A stretch of DNA of 64,000 nucleotides, from the NCBI GenBank assembly GCA_035489755.1, contig DATGZK010000010.1, positions 109,064 to 173,063 on the forward strand, written 5' to 3'. Origin of the DNA: UBA9160 sp035489755. GTDB lineage: Bacteria > Myxococcota_A > UBA9160. Both the position numbers and the translations under genes were made by a program. The notes under the pieces were generated by a model that was not told where the DNA came from, made no database searches, and saw only the letters and a list, made by a program, of their open reading frames with translations. Below are positions 17,972 to 27,008 of the stretch, one piece after another; within the stretch, counting starts at the first letter, position 1, and every line of letters starts with the position of its first letter.

Positions 17972-19464
17972 TCCCGAGTCCCGAGATCCACGCCGCGGCG
18001 CTCGTTCCCCTTGCGCTCCCCGCACTTGGGAGTCTCGTGGTCCTCATGGCGGAGGCCTACCTCTCGAAGCGGGCTTCCGAAGCTCGCCTCGGGAGCATGA
18101 GTGCAGGCATCGCCATCTTCTTCCTGTCCCTTTCTTTCCTCGTCGCTGCGCAACACTTCATGACCGGCGCGCGGATTGTCTTCGATTCTGCGAGCCCAAT
18201 GATCCGCATCGACCCGTTCTCGAGTTTCGCGATCTGCGTCATCGCGGGGGCCTCGATCCTCGCCTGCCTCCTTTCCATCGCATATCTCATGGAACTTCAC
18301 ATCAATCATGCCGAGTACTATGCGCTGATTCTGCTGGCGACGAGCGGGATGATGCTCATGGTCGCCGCAGTCGACCTGATCACCGTCTTCCTCGGGCTCG
18401 AGCTCATGAGTATCCCGATCTATGTCCTGGCAGGATTCGAACGCCGCGACCTGCGCAGCAATGAATCTGCGCTCAAGTACCTGCTGATCGGCTCATTCGC
18501 GAGCGCGATCCTGCTCTATGGCATGGCGCTCGTCTATGGAGTGACCGGGCATACGGACTTTGATGGGATTCGCGCGGGCTTCGACGCCACGAATCCCCTG
18601 GCCCTCGTGGGCCTCGGCCTCATCACGATCGGCTTCGCGTTCAAGGTCTCGTCGGTTCCCTTCCACCAGTGGACACCGGACGTCTACGAAGGTGCCCCGA
18701 CGGTGGTGACCGCCTACATGTCCATTACGGTCAAGACCACGGCCTTCCTCGCCCTCATGCGCTTTGTGGTGGAAGCGATGGGGCCCGCCGCCTCGGCGGC
18801 GAGTCTTTCCGGTCTGTTCTGGGGTCTTGCGGCGATCACCATGATCGTCGGAAACGTCATGGCCGTGATCCAGGACAACGTGAAGCGGATGCTTGCCTAT
18901 TCGAGCATCTCGCACGCCGGTTACCTGCTGATCGGGTTCGCCACGGCGACGCCCGAGGCGTATGCCGCCGTGCTCTTCTACCTCGTCGTGTATGTCTTTA
19001 TGACGCTCGGTGCCTTCAGCGTCATGGTGACGCTCGCCCATCGCGGAAAAGATTGCGACCGCTTCGAGGAATTCTCGGGACTTGCGAGCTCCCGGCCGGG
19101 GCTTGCGGCTCTCATGACGCTCTTCATGGTCGCTTTGGCAGGGATTCCGCCCACGGGAGGCTTTTACGCAAAGTTTGCGCTCTTCGGTGCCGCAGTGAAG
19201 GCTGGAAACGTCGGGCTGACGATCCTGGCGGTGCTGATGAGCCTCGTCTCCATCTATTACTACCTGCGGCTTCCGGTGGTGATGTACATGCGCGAAGCGG
19301 GTGCAGAGGCGCCGCGTGCTGACACCTCTTTGGGAGAAATCGTGGTGCTCGCCGTCTGCGCCGTCGCCATCCTCTTTCTTGGCGTTTTTCCGAATTCTCC
19401 CGAATTCCTGTCGTCGATACGGGTTTTCGACTGGGCGCGCACGTCGGTTGCGCTGCTGTTCTAG
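17968..19464 (+). CDS. nuoN: NADH-quinone oxidoreductase subunit N
   Basis: NuoN is the proximal antiporter-like subunit. The 498-residue protein has about 14 helices with the family motifs FLGLELMSIPIYVLAG (channel Glu), FKVSSVPFHQWTPDVYEGAP and LAYSSISHAGYLLIGF. It ends the nuo operon. Convergent with selB, only 38 bases away, and no strong terminator is visible between them. Confidence 0.97.
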   Translation: MIPSPEIHAAALVPLALPALGSLVVLMAEAYLSKRASEARLGSMSAGIAIFFLSLSFLVAAQHFMTGARIVFDSASPMIRIDPFSSFAICVIAGASILACLLSIAYLMELHINHAEYYALILLATSGMMLMVAAVDLITVFLGLELMSIPIYVLAGFERRDLRSNESALKYLLIGSFASAILLYGMALVYGVTGHTDFDGIRAGFDATNPLALVGLGLITIGFAFKVSSVPFHQWTPDVYEGAPTVVTAYMSITVKTTAFLALMRFVVEAMGPAASAASLSGLFWGLAAITMIVGNVMAVIQDNVKRMLAYSSISHAGYLLIGFATATPEAYAAVLFYLVVYVFMTLGAFSVMVTLAHRGKDCDRFEEFSGLASSRPGLAALMTLFMVALAGIPPTGGFYAKFALFGAAVKAGNVGLTILAVLMSLVSIYYYLRLPVVMYMREAGAEAPRADTSLGEIVVLAVCAVAILFLGVFPNSPEFLSSIRVFDWARTSVALLF

Positions 19465-19502
19465 CGTCCGGCGCCTTCACGCAAGCGCGTTGCGCACCAA
19501 GT

Positions 19503-21458
19503 CTAGGGGCCTCGGCGTAGCGCTCGCTCCTCCCCCCGTCGCAGGGTGAGCCGCTCTTCGTCGAATAGCTCCATCAGCGGGACGGCGGTTCGGCGCGAAG
19601 TGCCGATCAGGGACTTGTATGCGGCAGTGCCAATGCTGCCGTGCTGCTGCAGGTAGGCGACGACTCGTCCGCGCAAGGCGTCGATGGCCGCGCGATCGAA
19701 AAAGAGATCCCCCGGTGCGCGCACGATCCGGCCTTGACGCGCAAGGTGCGCAGCGAGTTCACGCACGCGCTCGACGCTGACGCCAAGACGCGACGCCCAT
19801 TCCTTAAGGGATGGCGGCTCAAGGCCGGCCGCTGCGGCTTCGGCGGCGATCTGCGCCGCGAGCGTCTCGTCGCCGCTGCGAAGTGTCGGGCGGTGGGCGG
19901 CGAGGCGCACGAGGTCCCCCTCCACTGTCACAAGGCCGGCTGCGCCCAGCTGCAAAAGGGCCGCGTCGAGCGCACCTTCGCCGAGATTTTCCGGTAGGCG
20001 GCCGCGCAGCGCCCCCCGGGAGGCGCCGGGTCGAAGAGGCTCGGCCGCATGCAGCGAAGAGAGCGCCGACGCGATGCGTGTCTTGAGATCGGCCATCGCC
20101 TCGGCGCCGAGCCAGACGCCGCTCGCAGTTGCGACCGCCTCCTCCTTCGCCGCGAGGAGCGCAAGTGCGGGGTCGAGAGCCTCGGGGGTGAGTCCTACTT
20201 CGCGCCGCAAGCGTTCTCGTGCGATTCCCGTAAGGCCGCTGCGTGCGATGCGAACGCGCAGGTCGCAAGGGATCTCACGCTTTGCAAGCTGCAAGAGACC
20301 CTCGAGGAGGTCGGGGTCCGCGCGGCGCCGCCGGGGCGGAGCGACGTCGAGCACAACGCCTCCGCCCAGAGTCTGTCCACCGTGGGCGAGCCGGGCAAAG
20401 CCACGGAGGACGAAGCGGTCCCCGGGGAGGAGCGGCGCAGGGGCGCCTTCGAGCCACAGCCGTGCAAATCCGACGGCGCCGGGCGGGAGAGCGTCCGGTC
20501 CAAGTGGTGAGATCCGTGCACGCCGGGCGAGCGTACCGGACAAGAATTCGACCGAAGCCTCGTCGAGGAGCGCCGGCGCCAAAGGGAGCCAACGCACCTG
20601 TGCGTCGAGTGTGTGGGTCGGCTCGATCGCGTCGGGCCACGCGAGAAGATCGCCACGCCGGACGTCCCCGAGTTCAAGCCCCTGGAGGTTCACGGCGCAG
20701 CGGCTGCCCGGCTCGATGCGCTCCGCCGGAGCGCCGTGGTTCTGGAGCCCACGGATTCGCGCCCGCCTTCTCGCCGGCAGGATCTCGACCGCATCGCCGA
20801 TCTCGAGCGCGCCGCCGATCAAGGTCCCGGTAACGACGGTGCCGAAGCCTTTCATGGCAAACGCGCGATCCACACCGAGCCGACTGGGCCCGGAGCGCGG
20901 AGTGCGAGGATCGGCGCGCTTCGCCACCTCGACGAGAGCCGCGCGAAGCTCGGTGATTCCAGTCCCGCGCAGCGCACTCACCGGGACAATCGGAGCGTCG
21001 CGGAGCGCCGTGTCCCCAAGCAGCTCGAGCACCTCGTCCTCGGCAAGGCGCGCGACGTCCCCCGAAACCGTATCGATCTTGCTCAAGGCGACGACGCAAC
21101 GGCTGAGCCCGAGCAGATCGCAGATCGCTACGTGCTCGCGGGTCTGCGGCATCACGCCCTCATCCGCCGCAACGACCAGCAGCACAAGGTCGATGCCCGT
21201 AGCGCCGGACACCATCGTGCGCACGAGGCTCTCGTGGCCCGGCACGTCGACGACGGACATGTGGAGGTCCGCCGCAAGCTCGAGCGGCGCGAATCCAAGA
21301 GCGATCGTAATGCCGCGTTCCTTCTCCTCGGGAAGGCGGTCACAGTCCACACCGGTCAGCACACGGACGAGCGCTGTCTTTCCGTGATCAATGTGGCCTG
21401 CGGTTCCGACGATGAGGCGCGCAGCAGAGGGCGCCGGGGTAGCGTTATCGAGGCTCAA
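19503..21458 (-). CDS. selB: Selenocysteine-specific translation elongation factor
   Basis: SelB delivers Sec-tRNA(Sec) to UGA codons that carry a SECIS element. The frame stays open into serS, but a TTG at 21458 gives the normal N-terminus: MSLDNATPAPSAARLIVG, then G1 GHIDHGKT at 21-28. Other GTPase motifs are KERGITIALGFAPL, DVPGHE (G3) and SKID (G4). Beta-barrel domains follow, and the C-terminal about 250 residues carry the winged-helix repeats that bind the mRNA hairpin. 651 residues is a normal length. It overlaps the serS end by 14 bases, so the two are translated together. Its presence implies that the organism makes selenoproteins; selA, selC and selD are not in the window. Confidence 0.93.
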   Translation of the reverse strand: MSLDNATPAPSAARLIVGTAGHIDHGKTALVRVLTGVDCDRLPEEKERGITIALGFAPLELAADLHMSVVDVPGHESLVRTMVSGATGIDLVLLVVAADEGVMPQTREHVAICDLLGLSRCVVALSKIDTVSGDVARLAEDEVLELLGDTALRDAPIVPVSALRGTGITELRAALVEVAKRADPRTPRSGPSRLGVDRAFAMKGFGTVVTGTLIGGALEIGDAVEILPARRRARIRGLQNHGAPAERIEPGSRCAVNLQGLELGDVRRGDLLAWPDAIEPTHTLDAQVRWLPLAPALLDEASVEFLSGTLARRARISPLGPDALPPGAVGFARLWLEGAPAPLLPGDRFVLRGFARLAHGGQTLGGGVVLDVAPPRRRRADPDLLEGLLQLAKREIPCDLRVRIARSGLTGIARERLRREVGLTPEALDPALALLAAKEEAVATASGVWLGAEAMADLKTRIASALSSLHAAEPLRPGASRGALRGRLPENLGEGALDAALLQLGAAGLVTVEGDLVRLAAHRPTLRSGDETLAAQIAAEAAAAGLEPPSLKEWASRLGVSVERVRELAAHLARQGRIVRAPGDLFFDRAAIDALRGRVVAYLQQHGSIGTAAYKSLIGTSRRTAVPLMELFDEERLTLRRGEERALRRGP

Positions 21459-22722
21459 TCTTGTCGCGGCCCACGAAGCGCTGAAGAGCCTTCGGGAGAA
21501 GGATGCTTCCGTCTGCCTGCTGGTGGTTCTCGAGGATCGCAATGGGTGCGCGTGAGAGCGCAATCGCGGTTCCGTTCAGGGTATGGACAAGCTCATTTTT
21601 CTTCGTGCCCTTGCGCCGAAAGCGGATCCCAAGACGCCGGGCCTGATAGTCTGTGCAGTTCGACGCGCTCGTTACCTCGCCGTAAGCGCCAGCTTCGCCT
21701 CGTCCGGGCATCCAGGCTTCGAGGTCGAACTTGCGATAGGCCGGAGCACCGAGGTCGCGGGTCGCAATGTCGATCACGCGATAGGGAAGCTCAAGCTGTT
21801 GGTGGATCTTCTCCTCGAGTACGACCAGGTGCTCGTGCATGGCCTCGGAGTCCTCGGGCCGCGTGAAGGCGAACATCTCCACCTTCGAGAACTGGTGGAC
21901 CCGGTAAAGGCCCTTGCTCTCGCGGCCGTGCGCCCCCGCCTCGGTCCGGAAGCAGTGCGAAAGGCCCGCAAGCTTGAGCGGGAGCTGCTCCTCGTCGAGG
22001 ATCGTGTTCGCGTAGAGCCCCCCGAGCGTGATCTCCGCCGTTCCGACGAGACAGAGGTCATGGTTTGCGATGGAGTAGATCTGCGTCTCCGGGCCGCGAG
22101 GGCTGTAGCCGATGCCGTCCAGGATCTCCGGCTTCGCGACGTCGGGGGTGATGAAGGGCGTGAACCCGTCTTCGATCAGCGCATCGAGGGCAAGGCGCTG
22201 AAGCGCGAGCTCGAGCAGCACAGCATCGTTCTTGAGGTAGTACCATTTCTGGCCCGCAACCCGTGCACCGCCATCGAAATCGAACAGATCGAGCTTCGCG
22301 CCGAGGGCCAAGTGGTCGAGGGGCTTGAAGCCGAACTGCCGCGGGCTTCCCCACCGGCGCAGTTCGCGGAAATCGTTTTCGCCGCCAACAGGTGCATCGG
22401 GATGGACGAGATTGGGGATCGCGGCCATGGCCTCGGCGAGAGTGGCCTGGGCCTGCGTGAGCTCGGCCTCGAGTCGGCCGACCTCGTCCTTCTGACGCCG
22501 GCCCTCCGCGGCGTGGGTTTCGCGTTCGGCGATCGGCATCGGCCGTTTGCCCGCGCTTTGATGTTCATTGCGGTGACGATTGGCGTCGTTGAGCGCAGTT
22601 TGCACCGCGGCCACCCGTTCCTGGTGTCCGATGGCCGCGTCGATGTCGACTGTGACCCCGCGACGCCGGCAGCTCTCGACGATCTCGTCGCGACGAGCCT
22701 GGAGTGTGCGAGAGTCCAGCAT
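21445..22722 (-). CDS. serS: Serine--tRNA ligase
   Basis: SerRS charges tRNA(Ser) and also tRNA(Sec), the first step of selenocysteine synthesis. The start chosen is the ATG at 22722, giving MLDSRTLQARRDEI, which matches the family N-terminus; an in-frame ATG 18 codons further upstream adds an unusual extension. The N-terminal long coiled-coil arm runs to about residue 105. Class II motif 2 appears as FRTEAGAHGRESKGLYRVHQ and motif 3 within GEVTSASNCTDYQARRLGIR. 425 residues is standard. The stop lies inside the selB start. Confidence 0.95.
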   Translation of the reverse strand: MLDSRTLQARRDEIVESCRRRGVTVDIDAAIGHQERVAAVQTALNDANRHRNEHQSAGKRPMPIAERETHAAEGRRQKDEVGRLEAELTQAQATLAEAMAAIPNLVHPDAPVGGENDFRELRRWGSPRQFGFKPLDHLALGAKLDLFDFDGGARVAGQKWYYLKNDAVLLELALQRLALDALIEDGFTPFITPDVAKPEILDGIGYSPRGPETQIYSIANHDLCLVGTAEITLGGLYANTILDEEQLPLKLAGLSHCFRTEAGAHGRESKGLYRVHQFSKVEMFAFTRPEDSEAMHEHLVVLEEKIHQQLELPYRVIDIATRDLGAPAYRKFDLEAWMPGRGEAGAYGEVTSASNCTDYQARRLGIRFRRKGTKKNELVHTLNGTAIALSRAPIAILENHQQADGSILLPKALQRFVGRDKIEPR

Positions 22723-22843
22723 ACGCGGGAAGGAAGCACACGCGCCCGCCCGGCTCAACCAAGGTGCCCTCTGCACCCCGGAGCCTGCGAATTCGCGCGC
22801 CCCGCTCGGTGTGAACGCGCATACTAGGCACAGGAGGAGCTCG

Positions 22844-23704
22844 ATGTCCGAGGGACGCGTGGAACAGATCTGGCGCTATCCGGTGAAATCGATGGGCGGT
22901 GAGCGCCTCGAGGCGGTCGGCGTGACAACGGGGGGTCTTCCCGGCGATCGCGCGTGGGCGGTGCGCGACGAGGTACGAGGGGGAATCCGCGGCGCGAAGA
23001 AGATTCCGAGTCTCATGCGCTGCAAGGCCCGATACCCTCTGCCTCCGACGCAGGGCGGGGACATGGCTGAGATCACGCTGCCCGATGGAAGTCGTGTAAC
23101 GACCCACGATCCCGACGCGGCGAAGCGTCTCTCGGACGCCCTGGGCCAAGAGGTGACGCTCTGGCCACTCCAGCCGGCGCATCGCTTAGAGCACTACCGC
23201 CGGGGTGCGCCGACACACTCGGACGTTCTCAAGGAGCTGCGGTCTGTGTTCGGCCTTCTGCCGGATGAGCCGCTCCCCGACCTCTCGGTCTTCCCGCGTG
23301 AAGTGCTCGAGTTCGAAACCCCTCCGGGCACGTACTTCGATGCGTTCCCACTGCTCCTCATGACGGACGCTTCTTTGCGCACGCTTCAGGATCGCGCGCC
23401 AAACTCTGTGATCGACGTACGACGCTTCCGGCCGAACTTCCTCGTCGCAGCGCCGCCGCAGGCCGAAGGATTTGTCGAGATGGCGTGGCCGGGGCGCAAG
23501 CTCCGAATCGGGGCAGCCACGCTCGAGGTCACCATCGCCTGCCCCCGCTGCGTCATGACCACGCATGGCTTCGATGACCTCCCCCGTGATACCTCGATCA
23601 TGCGGACCCTGGTTCGCGAAGCGGCACAGAAGTTCGGTGTGTACGCGAGGGTCGCGCAGCCCGGCGAGGTGGCGCTCGGCGACACGGTGGAACTCCTCGA
23701 CTAA
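22844..23704 (+). CDS. MOSC-domain protein (MOSC N-terminal beta-barrel plus MOSC)
   Basis: The protein of 286 residues begins GRVEQIWRYPVKSMGGERLE, the usual MOSC_N opening, and ends with the MOSC core, including CPRCVMTTHGF with the conserved Cys that binds the molybdenum cofactor or persulfide. MOSC proteins act in molybdenum-cofactor sulfuration or N-hydroxyl reduction (YcbX/mARC type). The start ATG has a strong AGGAGG at 22832-22837; the longer open frame upstream shadows serS. It is divergent from serS. The partner reductase is not visible nearby. Confidence 0.85.
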   Translation: MSEGRVEQIWRYPVKSMGGERLEAVGVTTGGLPGDRAWAVRDEVRGGIRGAKKIPSLMRCKARYPLPPTQGGDMAEITLPDGSRVTTHDPDAAKRLSDALGQEVTLWPLQPAHRLEHYRRGAPTHSDVLKELRSVFGLLPDEPLPDLSVFPREVLEFETPPGTYFDAFPLLLMTDASLRTLQDRAPNSVIDVRRFRPNFLVAAPPQAEGFVEMAWPGRKLRIGAATLEVTIACPRCVMTTHGFDDLPRDTSIMRTLVREAAQKFGVYARVAQPGEVALGDTVELLD

Positions 23705-23769
23705 AGTGCGGCCCGACGTGGCCCGGCGGATCCGGACGGGTCGGCTAGGCTGCGGCGTTGGGCCCACGC

Positions 23770-23859
23770 GGAGAGGTGGCCGAGCGGTTGAAGGCGGCGG
23801 TCTTGAAAACCGCAAGGCGCGCAAGCGCCTCGGGGGTTCGAATCCCTCCCTCTCCGCCA
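23770..23859 (+). tRNA. tRNA-Ser (anticodon TGA)
   Basis: The acceptor arm pairs GGAGAGG (23770-23776) with CCTCTCC (23849-23855), followed by discriminator G and an encoded CCA (23857-23859). The anticodon stem GCGGT/ACCGC flanks the loop CTTGAAA with anticodon TGA at 23804-23806, which reads UCA serine codons. The T-loop is TTCGAAT. A long variable arm makes it a class II tRNA, as expected for Ser. Confidence 0.97.
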
Positions 23860-24023
23860 CCCACGCGGCCGCCCGCGGTGGGCATGGAAAGTGAAAGCGC
23901 GAGGGTGCTCCATAACCGGAGAAGGTCTTGGCGGCGCGAGCTCCCCGCGTTCGCGGAGACGCTAGACGTAGGTACACGCGGGGGCGACACCCGAGGGTGG
24001 AATGTGCGCCGGGAGCCTTCGCC

Positions 24024-24491
24024 CTATTCTGCCCTCGGAGGAACCTTCACCCACGGCTGCGGGCAAGTCCGAACTTTCGGATAGTAGGCACGGCGACTTT
24101 GGCAGTAGTACCAATACGCCTGCGGCGGCGGAGGTTCAGGCGCGGGCTCTGCATAGGCGGGCGCACGCTCTACATATTCGCTCGGCTGGTCGACCACGAC
24201 CGGCGGCGGGTAGGCGCCGTACCCCGGGTAGTACCCGGCATAGGGGGCCCATCCATAGCCATAGCCGGGGCCGATACCGATCGCGACGCCTGGGCCCCAC
24301 CACCAACCAGGTCCCCAGCCCCATCCCCAGCCACGACCCCATCCCCAGCCGTGTCCCCAGCCCCAACCACCACCATGACCCCAGCCACCACCACCATGAC
24401 CCCAGCCACCGCCGCCGTGCGCAGCTTGGCTGGGCGGGGCGCCGAACGTCAGCAATACGACCAGGGAGACCGCATAGGCGAGTTTCTTCAT
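24024..24491 (-). CDS. Gly/Trp-rich secreted protein with repeats
   Basis: The ATG at 24491 gives a 155-residue protein with a clear signal peptide (MKKLAYAVSLVVLLTFG, then SQA-A). The mature region starts with a run of GGGWGHG and WGWGHG-type units (about residues 25-70), then a Gly/Tyr/Pro region, a Pro/Glu linker and a C-terminal segment with two cysteines (YYCQSRRAYYP and RTCPQPW). The last part is like the small YXCXXxxxYYP...C motif common at the end of bacterial surface proteins of unknown role. A longer open frame upstream has no coding character. Probably periplasmic or outer-membrane associated. No function is assigned. Confidence 0.7.
   Translation of the reverse strand: MKKLAYAVSLVVLLTFGAPPSQAAHGGGGWGHGGGGWGHGGGWGWGHGWGWGRGWGWGWGPGWWWGPGVAIGIGPGYGYGWAPYAGYYPGYGAYPPPVVVDQPSEYVERAPAYAEPAPEPPPPQAYWYYCQSRRAYYPKVRTCPQPWVKVPPRAE
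24369..24410. repeat. Perfect tandem repeat, 2 x 21 bp
   Basis: Two identical 21-base units (24369-24389 and 24390-24410), each containing ACCACCATGACCCCAGCC, encode the repeated Gly-rich GHGGGGW heptad of the gene above. Looser copies of CCCCAGCC continue down to about 24310. Confidence 0.85.
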
Positions 24492-25330
24492 GGTGCTCCT
24501 CACGCTTGAGACGTATCGGATGCATGCCAGTCCCGCAAGGGACGCGTCCTCTCGTGGTCCTCGGGATGCCGAGAGAACGAGGCGCTCGGCTCGGGATTGA
24601 AGACGCAAGTCGCGCCGGAAAAGGCCCGCATTCACGACGAATTTTGAGCGTCGGAGAAAGGCTAGGAACGCGCCGTGAGAGAAGGGTGAAGAGGCCCGCT
24701 TGCACTGCACCGGCCAGGCGAGAAAAAGCCGCGCGGATAGAACGCGGATTCCAGAATGAGCATCGCGACTCCACCCGCTGCGGCGGACGGGCGGATCGCG
24801 AGCCGCCGAGTATGCATGCGCGTCGGCGATTCGCACAAGCTTGGCGCTCGCCGCTAGCGGATGCCGACCGGTGTCCATTACCGAAACTCGCGTCAATGCG
24901 CGAGAGGGCGACACCGGGATACGACGGTACCAGTTTGCGATCCCCATGACATGGCTGGGTCGACTCCTTGCGGCCCTGCGAGGTGATTCTCCTATCGTTC
25001 CTGCAAGGGACGCGGAACCCCTGCGAATCAACGTTGTCGCTCGAGGCCGCAGGCAAAGCCTTGGCAGCACCACTTTCTCGAAGCAATGCCTTGAGTGCGC
25101 GAGCCAGGCACCTCGGCCACAGTCCCCGACGCCTCCCAGAAGGGCTCTTCGTCAGCATTGACTGGCGGGAGGGGGGCGGGGGAGACTCTCGTGCAACGTG
25201 AACGAACGCTAGAGAGCCCCGAAATCGCTTTTCCCGCCACCCTCGAACTGGAGCGGGAAGGCTTCGATGGGCCGTTGCCCTGACGCCTCATGACCCCTCA
25301 TGAGAACCAGGGATCCACCAGGAGATGAGG
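24492..25330. other. Intergenic stretch, about 840 bp
   Basis: No open frame here has a convincing protein or ribosome-binding site. CCYGCAAGGGACGCG occurs twice (near 24530 and 25000), CCTCATGA is repeated near 25287, and TTCCCGC/GCGGGAA form a possible hairpin at about 25230-25260, roughly 75 bases before the enoyl-CoA hydratase gene. The promoter of that gene is presumably here. Confidence 0.5.
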
Positions 25331-26170
25331 ATGTCCTCAAAATACCAAGGTTTCAGCGCGTTGAAGTTGCAGATCGAGCGAGGCGTCGCATGGGTAACCA
25401 TTGATCACCCGCCGATCAATCTATTCGACTTGATGCTCATTCAAGAGATGGATCGAGTGGGGCGAGAGCTCCAATCTGACGATTCCGTACGCGTCGTTGT
25501 TCTCCAGAGTGCGAACCCCGATTTTTTCATTGCGCACGCCGACGTCACGCTGATCCAGCGACTGCCAAAAGAGGTGCCGCCAAAGCCAACGAGCCTCGGT
25601 GGGTTTCACCAGATGGTCGATCGCTTCCGCACGATGCCGAAGGCGACCATCGGAAAAATCGAAGGACGCGCCCGCGGCGGCGGAAGCGAGCTCTTGCTGT
25701 CACTGGACATGCGCTTCGGTGCGATCGGCCGCGCCATCCTCAGCCAGCCGGAAGTTGCAGTGGGGATCATCCCTGGTGGAAGTGGCACGCAGCGGCTTCC
25801 GCGCCTGATCGGCCGCGGTCGCGCCCTCGAAGTCATTCTCGGTTGTCAGGACTTCTCGGCCGAGCTCGCTGAGCGCTACGGGTACATCAATCGTGCCCTG
25901 CCCCCGGAGGAGCTAACGCCGTTCGTTGAGCGCCTCGCCTACCACATCGCCTCGTTTCCCGCCTCCGCGATCGCCTTGGCCAAGGCATCGGTCGACGCGG
26001 CGGAACTCCCGACGGCCGAAGGCTTGCTCGAAGAAGCGCACTACTTCAACCAGACCTTGGCCACCCAAGAGGCCCAGGAGCGCATGGCTGCTTTCATGGC
26101 AGCGGGCGGGCAGACCTATGCGGTGGAATTGGCTGGCATCGGCGCAGAGCCACCCCGGGGTGGACGCTAG
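25331..26170 (+). CDS. Enoyl-CoA hydratase/isomerase family protein
   Basis: The crotonase-fold protein has about 279 residues. The ATG at 25331 is preferred because the AGGAG at 25320-25324 is correctly spaced for it; an ATG at 25325 overlaps that site. The N-terminal strand VAWVTIDHPPINLFD is typical. The oxyanion region is GRARGGGSELLLSLDMRF, and the second element EVAVGIIPGGSGTQRLPRLIGRGRALE is canonical. The catalytic Glu of the second element appears replaced (PGGSGT), so true hydratase activity is uncertain. It is a single gene convergent with HiPIP-1. Confidence 0.85.
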   Translation: MSSKYQGFSALKLQIERGVAWVTIDHPPINLFDLMLIQEMDRVGRELQSDDSVRVVVLQSANPDFFIAHADVTLIQRLPKEVPPKPTSLGGFHQMVDRFRTMPKATIGKIEGRARGGGSELLLSLDMRFGAIGRAILSQPEVAVGIIPGGSGTQRLPRLIGRGRALEVILGCQDFSAELAERYGYINRALPPEELTPFVERLAYHIASFPASAIALAKASVDAAELPTAEGLLEEAHYFNQTLATQEAQERMAAFMAAGGQTYAVELAGIGAEPPRGGR

Positions 26171-26242
26171 GTCCTCGCCTGCGGAAGGGAGCCCGTAGCG
26201 CCCCTCGTGCCCTCTTGGACGGAGCGGCGGAGCACGAAGCCC

Positions 26243-26575
26243 CTATGCGCGCTTTACCCATGATTTGCACCAGCCCTCGGAGCAGACGAGCTTGCCCTGG
26301 AACAGGGTACACGGGCCGCTCTTCGCATCCGCAGCGCCCGAGTAGAGTTGGCAACCCTTGCAGAACTGACCCTCCACGTGCCCCGGAGCTTTGGCGCCCT
26401 CGCACTGATAACCCAAGGAGGCCGCCATGGGATCCTTCGGATCGACCTCCTGTGCCTCCGCGGCCCCGCGCCCGGGCAAAAGGGTGCTGCTGAGCGACAG
26501 GGCAGCCAGACTGGCCGCGGCGAGCTTTAGAAACTGACGGCGATCGGTGTCGGAAGTGTGATGCGACTCATCCAT
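26243..26575 (-). CDS. High-potential iron-sulfur protein, copy 1
   Basis: HiPIPs are small periplasmic [4Fe-4S] electron carriers. The ATG at 26575, with GGAGGAA just upstream, gives 110 residues. A Tat signal is visible: DRRQFLK at about 11-17, a hydrophobic AAASLAALSLSS, then GRGAAEA. The mature domain begins near QEVDPKDPMA and has the cluster cysteines in FCKGC, GPCTLF and LVCSEGWC, plus one extra Cys (YQCEG). It is about 80 per cent identical by eye to the copy at 30540 and lies on the same duplicated block. It should accept electrons from the neighbouring cytochrome complex or pass them to it. Confidence 0.93.
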   Translation of the reverse strand: MDESHHTSDTDRRQFLKLAAASLAALSLSSTLLPGRGAAEAQEVDPKDPMAASLGYQCEGAKAPGHVEGQFCKGCQLYSGAADAKSGPCTLFQGKLVCSEGWCKSWVKRA

Positions 26576-26831
26576 TTCGATTCCTCCAGGATCGGGTGTC
26601 CACCAACCTAAGAACAAGGCAACTGTCGAATTCCCGCTTCGCGCACTGACGGCGAGCACGACCGCCGGCTGCAGGCTCCAACCTGGGTACAGCCTCTCGG
26701 TCATGCGCTCTCGGCCCATCGCTGCTGCGAGCGCGAACCTTCTGTGTGCGATCGGGACCCTTCAGTCCCTGTTCGAGAGTTTACTTGGCTTCCGCAAAGC
26801 GCAAGTCAGACCAACCATTGGGAAGGTCGAC

Positions 26832-26860
26832 CTAGTAAGCGAACCACGCCAGAAGGTAGA
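26832..26860 (-). pseudogene. Remnant of the 3' end of the Cyc2-like gene
   Basis: Read on the minus strand, these bases encode IYLLAWFAY and a stop, matching the last residues (YLLAWFAY) of the barrel gene at 31124. Similarity stops upstream of this point, so only the tail was carried along with the HiPIP duplication. Confidence 0.75.
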
Positions 26861-27008
26861 TCTTCGCACTCGGCCGAATCGCGAGGGAGACCTCTAAAAT
26901 CGAGGAACGAGAGGTCCTGCTCTTCGTTCGGGACGGGGCGCGCCATACGCCATGCTGACAGCGCAAAATGTTGAAAGGAGCGGACAAGAAGGCGGTCTCG
27001 ATGGCACA

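Larger units (their letters stand above)
26243..26860. repeat. Duplicated HiPIP block, copy 1
   Basis: This block is similar along its length to 30540-31152: the HiPIP gene, its upstream region (including the near-identical GCTGCTGCGAGCGCGAACC and the TTCAGTCCCTGTTCGAGAG stretch) and the last codons of the Cyc2-like barrel gene. Identity is highest in the gene and in the 26715-26790 part. Confidence 0.85.

Noticed and set aside
24136..25158. 340-codon minus-strand frame over the Gly/Trp-rich gene and beyond
   Set aside because: Out-of-frame shadow of the repeats; low-complexity Arg/Ser-rich composition and no ribosome-binding site.
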